Positions 6,793 to 14,173 are shown, counted from the stretch's first letter. The stretch is 19,654 nt of DNA from Ruminococcus sp. UBA1409 (GCA_002305045.1 DBPX01000010.1:1-19654); one strand, 5' to 3'. The notes: generated from the letters alone by a model not told the origin. A program made the numbers and translations.

Positions 6793-9060
6793 CTAGTCTG
6801 CGGATATTACCACACTGTCAAGATATACCATGCCGGAGGACGCCTTTTTCACCTTAAGCTCAAAGGTGTTGCTGCCGCTCTTTAGGTCTACTGTCGCCGT
6901 CTTGACAGCCCATTTGCTTGTAGAGCCGGTCTTTGAGAGCGTCAGGCTGCCGGATTTCTTGCCGTTTATGTACAAATCCACCTCCGCAGAGCTTCCCGAG
7001 GCAAGGGAATATCTTAGCTCAAAGCTGTAGCTGCCCTTGCTCAAGACGCTTATCTCGTCCTTGACGGCGGCCGAGCCGCTTGTCCCAAGGCTCAAATAGC
7101 CCTGTCCCGTGAAGTTATCTATCCCGGTATTGCAGCCGTTCTTGACAATCTCCTTGATGTTCTTGTACTCAAAATGCTCTGCCTCATACTGCCTATCGCC
7201 GGCGTAAAGCATCGGGCTTTCGGGAGCGGTAATTCCAGACTCCGTCCACTCTGTGAGCCTGTCCTCAGCGTCGCCGGAGCAGCTTATGTTAAGCTCTATC
7301 GGGCCGTTGTGCCAGATTACTATGCTGTAGGCGTCCTCCCTTTCGATATACTTGACGCTGCTTCTCGCCTGGTTGACTCCCCTGTCCTTCCAGGTGACGA
7401 CCGGGGTGGAGGAGGCTCCGTATATCTTGATAATATCCTTTTTGAGGGTGCTGGAGGATACAAGCTTATTGTCGTAGTTATTTAGGTATATGCTAAGCGA
7501 GTCGGGGTACTCGTTTATCACTCCTGCGCCGTACTGCGAGAGAGAAAGCTCCAGATAGTCGCAGGTGTTGTACTTAAAGTACAGCCTTCCTGTGGCCGCC
7601 GTGTCGGTCTTGAAGGGGTTGTAGACCGTCCAGCTGTTCTCGTTCCGCCTGGCGTATACATTTCCGGCATACTCCTTGGGGAACAGGCCGTTGAACTCGT
7701 TGACCTTTGCCTGCTGGGTCTGCCATCTCTGGGAGAGCTGGGAGGCGTTCACCTTTATTTCAAAGCTTCTTGCAAGACTGTCCGCCAAGCCGTAGACGAC
7801 GGGTATAGACGGATACCTTCCCGTGCTCTTGAAGAATGTCCTGTTGTTTCTGAGCGCACCGTCCCCCGGCATGGTATAAAGACCCATAAACAGATTCTCC
7901 GGGGTGGAGTACTTGGCGTCGTTGCTGCCGACATTTATGTCCTGAATAATACAGATTTTGGTGTTATTTATGACCTCCTCCCTGCTGGGAATCCTTATAG
8001 TGCCGTCTATAATCTTTCTGAACAGGTCAATCATGACATTCTGGAACTGGTCATACATCTTCCACTCCCTAGAGGTGTAGCCGTCCGAGGTCTTTTTGCC
8101 TCCCCAGGTCTCGTAGAAGTCGTCATTCCAGATAAGCTCAGGACCGTCTATTACCGTGAGTCCCGCCTGCATCAGCTTCTCGAGGTGGGTGGAGAGTCCT
8201 GTGACCATGGTGTAGTCCTCGCCCTCCTCAAGGTCGGCATTCGACCAGCCGGTGCTGTCATACCTTATTCCGTACTGACCCGAGTAGCCGGAAAGGTACG
8301 CTCCCAGACAGAGGCTCTCCATATCCTGGATATAGCTCTGCTGAGTGTACTTCTCGCAGAGGATGAAGTTCTCGGTGTACTTGCGGCACGCCTCCTCAAA
8401 GGAGGACACCCTTTTGAGCATGGCAAGCGGATTTATGTTGGGACTCCACTGGTTGCCGCACCAGCTCACCACAAGATAGCCTCCGTAGGCGTTGGTAAGC
8501 TCCAAAAGATTTGCAAAATGCTTATATCTTGTCACAGCGGACACCGGGAAGTCGACCTGGTCGAAGCCCCAGAACTGCTCGCAGTAGTTAAAGCCGAGGA
8601 AGTTGGGATAGTCCCTGAAAAACTCCTCGAAGAGGGTGCCGTCAAGACTGTCGTAAGGATAATCGGGGAAGTGGCACTGTCCCCCGCTGGCGGGCTGAAT
8701 CATAGCCCAGACATTTTTCTCCGCACAGGTCCTGAGCCATGACTTTGCCAGCTCGTAGCCGTCGTTGACAAGACCCCAGGTCTTGGTGTCATGGTCGTAG
8801 TTTATAGACATCGAGATATTGAAAACCACATAAGGAAGTATATCCTCTGGAATCAGCTCGATAATCTTTGCGGGGTCGGCGTAGTTCCAGGTGTCGATAT
8901 GCACTATCCACATCGGCTGGTCCTGTGAAACAGGCCGCCTTAGCTCGCCGTTTCTGGGCATTGTGCTGGGGGCGACCTTTGAGGCTCCCGCAGCCGTCAC
9001 CGGCAGGCTCATCACAGCGAGCACTGCGACAGTGAGAATTACTAACAGTTTTTTAAGCAT
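6793..9060 (-). CDS. Secreted glycoside hydrolase family 98 protein with C-terminal carbohydrate-binding-like domain
   Basis: The 755-residue product has a signal peptide (about 1-26). The GH98 TIM-barrel module starts at RRPVSQDQPMWIVHIDTWNY (41-60) and includes VVFNISMS, IQPASGGQCHFPDY, GFNYCEQFWGFD (E161), LVVSWCGNQWSP, LSGYSGQYGIRYD and VIDGPELIW (E308). E161 and E308 are about as far apart as the acid and base candidates I recall for the pneumococcal GH98 enzymes, so they are the likely catalytic residues. A GH98 C-terminal beta region follows (about 400-600), then a galactose-binding-like domain (about 622-753, CBM35/CBM6-like). Known GH98 members are endo-beta-galactosidases that release blood-group A/B trisaccharides, or endo-xylanases; which applies here is open. 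Shine-Dalgarno GGAGGG (9066-9071). Unlike its paralogue it has no C-terminal membrane helix, so it should be released or held by binding. Confidence 0.88.
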   Translation of the reverse strand: MLKKLLVILTVAVLAVMSLPVTAAGASKVAPSTMPRNGELRRPVSQDQPMWIVHIDTWNYADPAKIIELIPEDILPYVVFNISMSINYDHDTKTWGLVNDGYELAKSWLRTCAEKNVWAMIQPASGGQCHFPDYPYDSLDGTLFEEFFRDYPNFLGFNYCEQFWGFDQVDFPVSAVTRYKHFANLLELTNAYGGYLVVSWCGNQWSPNINPLAMLKRVSSFEEACRKYTENFILCEKYTQQSYIQDMESLCLGAYLSGYSGQYGIRYDSTGWSNADLEEGEDYTMVTGLSTHLEKLMQAGLTVIDGPELIWNDDFYETWGGKKTSDGYTSREWKMYDQFQNVMIDLFRKIIDGTIRIPSREEVINNTKICIIQDINVGSNDAKYSTPENLFMGLYTMPGDGALRNNRTFFKSTGRYPSIPVVYGLADSLARSFEIKVNASQLSQRWQTQQAKVNEFNGLFPKEYAGNVYARRNENSWTVYNPFKTDTAATGRLYFKYNTCDYLELSLSQYGAGVINEYPDSLSIYLNNYDNKLVSSSTLKKDIIKIYGASSTPVVTWKDRGVNQARSSVKYIEREDAYSIVIWHNGPIELNISCSGDAEDRLTEWTESGITAPESPMLYAGDRQYEAEHFEYKNIKEIVKNGCNTGIDNFTGQGYLSLGTSGSAAVKDEISVLSKGSYSFELRYSLASGSSAEVDLYINGKKSGSLTLSKTGSTSKWAVKTATVDLKSGSNTFELKVKKASSGMVYLDSVVISAD

Positions 9061-9122
9061 TTTAACCCTCCGACCGACGCCGCCGGATAACGCCCGACAG
9101 CATCAACTATTTTAACATCTAA

Positions 9123-9152
9123 ATTATAATATAATCAGACGGAGTTTGTCAA
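9123..9152 (-). promoter_or_regulatory. Sigma-70 promoter for the first GH98 gene
   Basis: On the minus strand TTGACA (9147-9152), an 18-bp spacer and TATAAT (9123-9128). The box reads TTGACAAAC, which shares TGACAAA with the operator of the divergent XRE gene about 100 bp away. Confidence 0.75.
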
Positions 9153-9218
9153 CCTTTAATCATACAAAGGAATAGACATAGCCATAAAAAATAATTTAAA
9201 AAATATGGCCATCCCCCC

Positions 9219-9247
9219 TTGACAAAAGAAAATGACAATGATATAAT
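9219..9247 (+). promoter_or_regulatory. Consensus sigma-70 promoter of the XRE/DUF3169 operon
   Basis: Perfect TTGACA (9219-9224), a 17-bp spacer and perfect TATAAT (9242-9247). Such a strong promoter would be expected to need repression; TGACA occurs in the -35 box, again in the spacer (9233-9237), and in the palindrome just downstream. Confidence 0.9.
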
Positions 9248-9253
9248 GCAAAA

Positions 9254-9271
9254 TGACAAATATATTTGTCA
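9254..9271. promoter_or_regulatory. Perfect 18-bp palindrome, probable XRE operator
   Basis: TGACAAATATATTTGTCA (9254-9271) is a perfect palindrome at the expected transcription start, between the -10 box and the Shine-Dalgarno (GGAGGT, 9275-9280) of the XRE gene. Position and symmetry fit an autoregulatory operator bound by a repressor dimer. Binding is inferred. Confidence 0.75.
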
Positions 9272-9292
9272 AACGGAGGTGTATATAACTGC

Positions 9293-9517
9293 GTGATACT
9301 TAAAAACAGGCTAAAGGAACAAAGGGCGGCTCTTGGAGTCAATCAGCAGGAGATGGGCCGCCTGTGCAGGGTCTCCAGGCAGACAATCAGCCTTATCGAG
9401 CGTGGAGACTATTCTCCCTCGGTGACGCTGGCGCTGACTATTGCAAGGGTGTGCGGCGTCACGGTAGAGGAGGTATTCTATTTGGAGGAGGAAGGCTTAG
9501 ATGAAAACAAACGATAA
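9293..9517 (+). CDS. Small XRE/Cro-type helix-turn-helix regulator
   Basis: The 74-residue product is almost only a Cro/CI-type HTH: NRLKEQRAALGVNQQEMGRLCRVSRQTISLIERGDYSPS, with the recognition helix near residues 28-36, then a short acidic tail. It resembles the short transcription factors that sit before membrane-protein genes in Firmicutes. The frame is open to a TTG at 9266, but that codon lies upstream of the GGAGGT ribosome binding site and inside the operator palindrome; the in-frame GTG at 9293 is the first start after it. The spacing of 12 nt is slightly long. It overlaps the next gene by 17 nt. It probably represses its own promoter through 9254-9271, and possibly the divergent GH98 promoter (inference). 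Confidence 0.85.
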   Translation: MILKNRLKEQRAALGVNQQEMGRLCRVSRQTISLIERGDYSPSVTLALTIARVCGVTVEEVFYLEEEGLDENKR

Positions 9518-10313
9518 CGGACAGCTTTCGGTAAAGGAGAGCATAAGGTCGGAAAACAGGAAGGCTATACCGGTGTTTATTCTCGTGATAGTAGTATCCA
9601 TACTGGCAGGATTCGCCATAGGGTATTTCTCGGTGAGGTTCGGAATCTACTCGCTGGCTGGCAGGCTCAAGGATGCCGGTCAGGCGTTCGGCAGCATGAT
9701 AGCTCCCTGGCTTTTGCTTTTGGAGGCTGTAGCTATACCTATAATCTCGGTGGTGCTTTACAAAAGGGCGAACAAAATCATTGCCGGCTGGAGCGAGGAG
9801 GACGAGGAGTCCTTAGGTCTTGAACTGGCGGAAAGGCGTCTTTCCTACGCCATATGGCTGACAAGCGCAGGGATTATTACCTCCTACCTTTTGCTGGCTG
9901 CCAGCTATACAGCCGGCTTTGACGGCATCGAGTCGGTCTTGGGCGGTCCTTTACTGCTTGTTGCAATAGTGTCATTTCTTGCCGTGCTCGTAGAGGCAAT
10001 CCTGATTCAGCAAAAATGCGTAGACGCTGCAAAAAGGCTCTATCCCGAGAAAAAAGCCTCTGTCTACGACATGAGGTTCCACAAAAAGTGGCTGGAAAGC
10101 TGTGACGAGGCGGAAAAAGCGGAAATAGGAATGGCGTCGATGGCGGCGTACAAGGCGACAAACGGCGTATGCTCCTTCCTGTCGGTTGTGCTTGCGTTGT
10201 CCGCAATGCTCCTTGATATCGGCTTCCTGCCCTCGCTTTCCGTCTGCATAGTGTGGCTTGTCAACATGAGCGCATACTTTAAGGGGTGCGTAAAAAACAC
10301 CAAAGCAAAATAG
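9501..10313 (+). CDS. DUF3169-family integral membrane protein
   Basis: The 270-residue product has about six hydrophobic segments: roughly 24-46, 67-88, 115-135, 145-167, and two between 218 and 256. It looks like the DUF3169 family, a membrane family of unknown function usually encoded directly after a short XRE regulator, as here. Its ATG lies 17 nt inside the end of the XRE gene, with a strong GGAGGAGGAAGG (9484-9495) upstream, so translation is coupled. The charged loop between segments 2 and 3 (about 89-112, rich in Glu, Asp and Arg) is probably cytoplasmic. No transport or enzymatic motif is visible. A role in envelope or drug stress is only a guess from other XRE/membrane pairs. Confidence 0.75.
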   Translation: MKTNDNGQLSVKESIRSENRKAIPVFILVIVVSILAGFAIGYFSVRFGIYSLAGRLKDAGQAFGSMIAPWLLLLEAVAIPIISVVLYKRANKIIAGWSEEDEESLGLELAERRLSYAIWLTSAGIITSYLLLAASYTAGFDGIESVLGGPLLLVAIVSFLAVLVEAILIQQKCVDAAKRLYPEKKASVYDMRFHKKWLESCDEAEKAEIGMASMAAYKATNGVCSFLSVVLALSAMLLDIGFLPSLSVCIVWLVNMSAYFKGCVKNTKAK

Positions 10314-10352
10314 GGACAGATTTTAATCACTGTCCCGCAGCCTGTCCCGCTA

Positions 10353-10392
10353 AAAAGCCGTCAGGGCTATGTCACTGTCCCCGACGGCTTTT
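10353..10392. terminator. Bidirectional terminator between DUF3169 and the second GH98 gene
   Basis: AAAAGCCGTC (10353-10362) pairs with GACGGCTTTT (10383-10392), with an inner GGG/CCC extension. The plus strand ends in TTTTGC, the minus strand in TTTTTAG. It lies between the stops of two convergent genes. Confidence 0.8.
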
Positions 10393-10409
10393 GCTATGCC
10401 AGAATTGTT

Positions 10410-12800
10410 TTAGCTCTTTTTAGAGCCTTTTTTTGCCTTTATCACCACCGCCGCAGCTATCGCTATCACGACAACGACAGCGCCGGCTATCAGAGCTATC
10501 GGCTTTAGGTTTACCCCGCTCTCGACAAAATCAACGGTGATATTGTCAAGATAAACTCCGCTCATAGAGCCTGCGGCATTAAGGGTTATAAGATTATCCC
10601 CCTCGCTAAGGTAAAGCTCGGCAGAAGCCGTCTGCCACTCTCCGCCGGTATTTAAAAGCTCAAGCTTAGAGGAGTTTAGCATCCCGGAGCTAATACCCAT
10701 TGTCCCCTCTGCCCCGGATATGTACCTAAGAGTTATCCTGTATTTTCCGCTCTCGAGAACCTTAAAGCTGTCCCTGACAGAGGCGTCCTTATCGCTTCCA
10801 AGGATTATATAGCCCTGCCCGGTGTAGTCTCGTAAAGACTCTCTTGCGCCGTTCGAGACATAGCTTTCAATGCTCTTAAACTCGAATACCTCGACCTCGT
10901 GCTGGAGCGTCCCGGAGTAGACAGGAGGAGCCTCAGGCTCTACCAGCACCGCCTCCCTAAACTCGGTCAGCCTGCCGGTCTCGCTGCCGGAGCAGTTAAT
11001 TGTTATGTCCATAGGTCCGACATGGGTGACGCTCAGGGTGAATACTCCGTTTGAATACTCGGAGGAAATCTTGGCGTCCACCCTTCCCCTGTCGTCATAG
11101 CTAAACTCAGGCTCGCTGCTGCAGCCGGCTACGGTTATCACATCGGTTGCGGGGATTATGGCGTCCTCATCGTAGTTGTTAAGGTAAAGCTCTATCCTGT
11201 CGCTGTACTCGTTTACTATCACATTGGAGTACCTTGGGAGCTGGAAGCCTATCGTCGAGCAGGTGTTGTACTTCATCTCCAGCTCGCCGGACGCCTTTCC
11301 TCCCATGTTCTTATACGGACAGTATACTACCCATCTGTTTTCGTATCTTCCGGCATAGATATCGCCGGTGTACTCCTCCGGGAAGAGGCTGTCAAAATAC
11401 TCCACCTTTTCCTCTACGGTCGGGAAAGCATCGGTATATTCCGACTTATTTATCACAATCTCGAAGCTCTTAGCAAGCGAATCCGCAAGTCCTGTGGACA
11501 TCGGTATTGTAGGGTATCTTCCAGTCTTTTTGTAGATGGTGTGATTGTCCTTCAAGGCTCCGTCGCCATCCATGCGGTAAAGACCCTCGGTAAGGGAGGC
11601 GGGAGTTGAGTATTTTGCATCGTCGTTGCCGGTCTCGACATCGTTGATTATTATCAGCTTAGTGCGCTTTATGACCTCCTCACGGGTGGGTATGCGGATA
11701 GTACCGTTTAGCACCTGTCTGAAAAAGTCGGTGGTGACGGCTTCAAACTGCTCGTGAATGTCCCAGTTTCTTGTGGTGTAGCCGTCCTTTGAGGTGGAGC
11801 TTTCTATCTCCTTGAAGCACTCTGTCCAGATAATCTCGGGACCGTCTATTACCGTAGCACCGTTTAGCATGAAGCGCTCAAGATAGACAGCCAGCGAGGT
11901 TACGGAGCGGTACTCGTTCTTGGATGCGTCGCCCTCGCCGTTCCAGGTCGAATCCGTCCAGCCGGTGTCGTCGTATCTTACTCCGAAGTTTCCGCTGTAG
12001 CCGGACAGCCATATTCCCTCGACCAAGCTCTCGACATCCGAAATATAGCCGACCTGGGTGTATTTTTCGAGTAGTATAAAGTTCTGGGAGTAGCTCTCGC
12101 AGGCGGACTTAAACTCGGGAATCTTCTTCAGCATGGCTATCGGGCTGATTGCCGGACTCCACTGATTCGCACACCAGCTGTCGACAAGGTAGCCGCCGTA
12201 CTTGTTGCAAAGCGCCAGGAGCGAGGCGAAATGCTCGTATCTCTGCTCTGCGGTAGTCGGGAAGTCCTCCTGGTCGAAGCCCCAGAACTGCTCGCAGTAG
12301 TTATAGCCTATAAAATTGGGATAGTCACGGAAGAACTCGGCAAAAAGGGTTTCATCATAGTCAACCGAGCTGTCGTAATCCGGGAAGTGGCAGGGACCGC
12401 CGCTCGCCGGCTGTATCATGCACCAGACATTATTCTCCGCACAGGACCTCACCCATGACCTTGCGGTCTCGTAGCCGTACTCGACTGTCATAAAGCGCTT
12501 GAGGTCAGAGTCCCAGTTTACAGAAAGCGAGATGTTGAAAACAACATAGGGCTTGACATCCTCCGGGACAAGCTCTATTATCGCCTCCGGGTCGGCATAG
12601 TTCCAGGTGTCGATATGGACTATCCACATCGGCTGCTCGTTTGAAACAGGCCGTCTTAGAGCGCCTTGAGAATTATTCTCTGTCTCTGCGCTGACGGGGA
12701 CTCCCGCCGTGGTAAAAATCCAAAGAGCCATCACAACAGCCACAGCCGCCCATAGCACCCTCACGGCAAGGCTGCCTCCCGCCCTTAAATCCTTTTGCAT
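10410..12800 (-). CDS. Membrane-anchored glycoside hydrolase family 98 protein (paralogue)
   Basis: The 796-residue product is a clear paralogue of the GH98 protein at 6793-9060, collinear along its whole length: RRPVSNEQPMWIVHIDTWNY (49-68), IQPASGGPCHFPDY, GYNYCEQFWGFD (E170), LVDSWCANQWSP, LSGYSGNFGVRYDD, VIDGPEIIW (E322), GTIRIPTREEVI and the C-terminal galactose-binding-like domain (about 630-760). It differs at the ends: a longer basic N-terminus before the signal/anchor helix (about 12-38), and an extra C-terminal transmembrane helix (about 765-788) with tail KAKKGSKKS that should tether it to the cell. A perfect AAGGAGGA Shine-Dalgarno (12808-12815) sets the start. Substrate candidates are as for GH98 generally; the sequence differences between the two could mean different glycans or simply different placement (released versus anchored). 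Confidence 0.88.
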   Translation of the reverse strand: MQKDLRAGGSLAVRVLWAAVAVVMALWIFTTAGVPVSAETENNSQGALRRPVSNEQPMWIVHIDTWNYADPEAIIELVPEDVKPYVVFNISLSVNWDSDLKRFMTVEYGYETARSWVRSCAENNVWCMIQPASGGPCHFPDYDSSVDYDETLFAEFFRDYPNFIGYNYCEQFWGFDQEDFPTTAEQRYEHFASLLALCNKYGGYLVDSWCANQWSPAISPIAMLKKIPEFKSACESYSQNFILLEKYTQVGYISDVESLVEGIWLSGYSGNFGVRYDDTGWTDSTWNGEGDASKNEYRSVTSLAVYLERFMLNGATVIDGPEIIWTECFKEIESSTSKDGYTTRNWDIHEQFEAVTTDFFRQVLNGTIRIPTREEVIKRTKLIIINDVETGNDDAKYSTPASLTEGLYRMDGDGALKDNHTIYKKTGRYPTIPMSTGLADSLAKSFEIVINKSEYTDAFPTVEEKVEYFDSLFPEEYTGDIYAGRYENRWVVYCPYKNMGGKASGELEMKYNTCSTIGFQLPRYSNVIVNEYSDRIELYLNNYDEDAIIPATDVITVAGCSSEPEFSYDDRGRVDAKISSEYSNGVFTLSVTHVGPMDITINCSGSETGRLTEFREAVLVEPEAPPVYSGTLQHEVEVFEFKSIESYVSNGARESLRDYTGQGYIILGSDKDASVRDSFKVLESGKYRITLRYISGAEGTMGISSGMLNSSKLELLNTGGEWQTASAELYLSEGDNLITLNAAGSMSGVYLDNITVDFVESGVNLKPIALIAGAVVVVIAIAAAVVIKAKKGSKKS

Positions 12801-12867
12801 ACTGGTATCCTCCTTGAGTAGTAAACTAAGAAGCCTAAAAGCGCCTGCCGTCAGGCCTACGGCCTCA

Positions 12868-12919
12868 ATTATACACTAAATCAAAGAAAAAGTACATGCT
12901 ATTCGTAAAAACCTGTCAA
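12868..12919 (-). promoter_or_regulatory. Promoter region of the second GH98 gene
   Basis: On the minus strand a perfect TATAAT (12868-12873) has only a weak -35 (TGTACT, 12891-12896). A perfect TTGACA (12914-12919) stands 17 bp before that same TGTACT, which could act as its -10. The leader begins with two overlapping, mutually exclusive hairpins (12853-12857/12861-12865 and 12843-12847/12852-12856). Confidence 0.55.
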
Positions 12920-13122
12920 AAAGTTTGGGCTAAAAATGAATTTCTCTCTATTTACCAATAGCAAAGCTGCAATTTTGTCTAGTTTTCACAACAGCGCTTG
13001 GCCTTTAAACCGGGAATAATAGGCTGGGATATAAGGATAATAAGAATATGCAAGGCTTGGTGCAGCCTCATATAAATCAGGCGAAAGGCTGGCTTTAGGC
13101 AGGAGTGCGGGGTCAAGGGACG

Positions 13123-13508
13123 GGGGCGGCGTCCCCCAACCCCGCCGTATGGAGCCGTGCCGGCTCCATACGACGCCGAAGCCCCGCAGGGGCTTCGACG
13201 CTCCCCTGCGGCAAAAGGGGGAGGGCTGGTCAAAGGGCTGCTTTAGGGCTCCCAGCTGTCACGGGAGGCGGGACCACGTCAGTGCCTTCAACCAAGACTC
13301 GCCCAAAATGCATCAGCCTTTGCTGAAGGTGAACGCTCGCCGGGAAGCCCCGCCTCCCGTGACGGGAAAAGGGCCGGTGGGCGGGAGGAGGCTTCTTTTC
13401 CCTCCCCTTTTTGCCGCAGGCAGCGGGGCTGGGGGTGTGCCAAGGACCTCAGGACTCAGCAGGCTGAGGTCCTTGGCAATAGGGTCGGAACGACCCTGCC
13501 GCCGCCCC
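13123..13508. repeat. Second palindrome-mosaic island closed by a 9-bp outer stem
   Basis: The stretch between the second GH98 start and the small gene at 13660 holds no convincing gene. It is GC-rich and made of inverted repeats: outer arms 13123-13131/13500-13508; hairpins 13146-13156/13162-13172 (11 bp) and 13177-13185/13189-13197 (9 bp, loop GCA); a long arm 13205-13225/13400-13420 (20 of 21 bp) that encloses 13258-13272/13349-13363 (15 bp perfect) and 13285-13290/13324-13329; then 13439-13452/13464-13477 (14 bp) and 13481-13487/13491-13497 (7 bp, loop GAA). The architecture resembles the island at 11-301, although I see no long shared sequence. Strand and function are unknown. Confidence 0.6.
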
Positions 13509-13552
13509 ATGGCGGGTAATCCCCTTTTAGCCCGAAAAATCCTCCGCCGGGC

Positions 13553-13582
13553 TTGACACGCCGATGCGGTTTAGATTAAAAT
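13553..13582 (+). promoter_or_regulatory. Sigma-70 promoter for the small gene at 13660
   Basis: TTGACA (13553-13558), an 18-bp spacer and TAAAAT (13577-13582). A second TATAAT at 13591-13596 lacks a good -35. The leader is about 70 nt. Confidence 0.65.
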
Positions 13583-13659
13583 ATGGTGTGTATAATAGTC
13601 TGCACGCCCTTAAAAGGATAGGGTCAGCGCAGCCCTTTATTGTCGAAAGGAGTCGTATT

Positions 13660-13881
13660 ATGCCAAGATATGCCGAGGTATATGAGAGTATTCTAAGCGC
13701 AAGGCGTTCGGGAATCATTTTAGCCGAGTCGTTGAGCGACAGGCTAAGAGAGTTCGCAGAGAACGGCGACAGCGACGGTGAGTCTTTGCTTAAGGACTGC
13801 ATCGAGAGCCTAAGGCTCATGTCCGAGGAGCTTTCCTACGGCGCAGAGCTTATGGGCACGGTATTTCCCGAGGAGGTCTAA
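13660..13881 (+). CDS. Small acidic protein of unknown function
   Basis: I do not recognise this 73-residue product. It is acidic, without signal or membrane segment, and its composition (YAEVYESILSARRSGIILAESLSDRLREFAENG) suggests two or three amphipathic helices. The frame is open from 13564, but the ATG at 13660 is the one with a good Shine-Dalgarno (GAAAGGAG, 13645-13652, 7 nt before). It has its own upstream promoter and lies just before the promoter and riboswitch of the OadB-like gene. No terminator is obvious between them, so read-through into that leader is possible. Whether it works with the downstream transporter is unknown. Confidence 0.65.
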   Translation: MPRYAEVYESILSARRSGIILAESLSDRLREFAENGDSDGESLLKDCIESLRLMSEELSYGAELMGTVFPEEV

Positions 13882-13948
13882 GCCGCAATGGGACTTTCTT
13901 TAGGTGATTTCCTCAGGTAGCGTACAGGGTCGAATTTTGAAATTTTAC

Positions 13949-13977
13949 TTGACAATTCATGGTCCATTTAATATAAT
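13949..13977 (+). promoter_or_regulatory. Consensus sigma-70 promoter of the OadB-like operon
   Basis: Perfect TTGACA (13949-13954), a 17-bp spacer and perfect TATAAT (13972-13977). The predicted start, near 13984, is exactly the 5' edge of the riboswitch P1 helix. This strong constitutive-type promoter is followed by a terminator-controlled leader. Confidence 0.9.
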
Positions 13978-13983
13978 TAACTT

Positions 13984-14090
13984 GCAACAAAGGGGAGTAG
14001 CCGGCAGAAAAACTGTAATCATTTGCGTCATCCCGATAGCTTTATCCGCATCTGATTTAGGAGCCTATCCGACGGCAAGACTTTTATTGC
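13984..14090 (+). promoter_or_regulatory. yybP-ykoY-type (Mn2+) riboswitch aptamer
   Basis: The leader opens with CAAAGGGGAGTAGCC (13988-14002) and closes with GGCAAGACTTTT (14074-14085), the two conserved halves of the yybP-ykoY motif as known from structurally studied examples. P1 pairs 13984-13993 with 14081-14090 (nine of ten positions, one G-U). A small P2 hairpin has a CAG/CTG stem (about 14005-14014). P3 pairs AATCA (14017-14021) with TGATT (14053-14057) and TGCG (14024-14027) with CGCA (14047-14050). The loop then reads TCATCCC, and GATA/TATC closes the tip. A short GGA/TCC hairpin follows (14060-14070). Family members sense Mn2+ and mostly control Mn2+ exporters. The 3' half of P1 is shared with the terminator at 14077. 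Confidence 0.85.
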
Positions 14091-14126
14091 GGCCTGCTTC
14101 TTAAAGGTTGTAATGAAGGTCTTTTT
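14077..14126 (+). terminator. Riboswitch-controlled intrinsic terminator
   Basis: Bases 14077-14090 pair without a break (G-U allowed) with 14110-14123, and 14091-14095 with 14105-14109 extend the stem to 19 bp. TTTTTCTTTT follows (14122-14131). Its 5' arm includes all of the 3' strand of aptamer P1 (14081-14090), so P1 and terminator cannot coexist: ligand-stabilised P1 should allow read-through, an ON switch. Confidence 0.85.
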
Positions 14127-14173
14127 CTTTTGTTCTTTTTACTTTCATCCAGATTGCCGAAAGGAAGGAAACT

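Noticed and set aside
8185..8742. 185-codon plus-strand ORF inside the first GH98 gene
   Set aside because: It is an antisense shadow of the GH98 catalytic module with no ribosome binding site or recognisable domain.
9266..9292. Upstream TTG start for the XRE gene
   Set aside because: It precedes the GGAGGT ribosome binding site and lies within the operator palindrome at the predicted transcription start.
13117..13497. CRISPR array or direct-repeat cluster
   Set aside because: The repeats are inverted and of different sequence; no regularly spaced direct repeat with unique spacers is present.
12979..13556. Overlapping ORFs of 65 to 135 codons on both strands
   Set aside because: They lie in the GC-rich palindrome island, are Arg/Pro/Gly-rich, lack ribosome binding sites and read through the same inverted repeats; they are composition artefacts.
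13984..14090. Na+-sensing riboswitch as the leader of the OadB-like gene
   Set aside because: It would suit the gene's Na+ chemistry, but the conserved bases match yybP-ykoY; I keep it only as the alternative to test.
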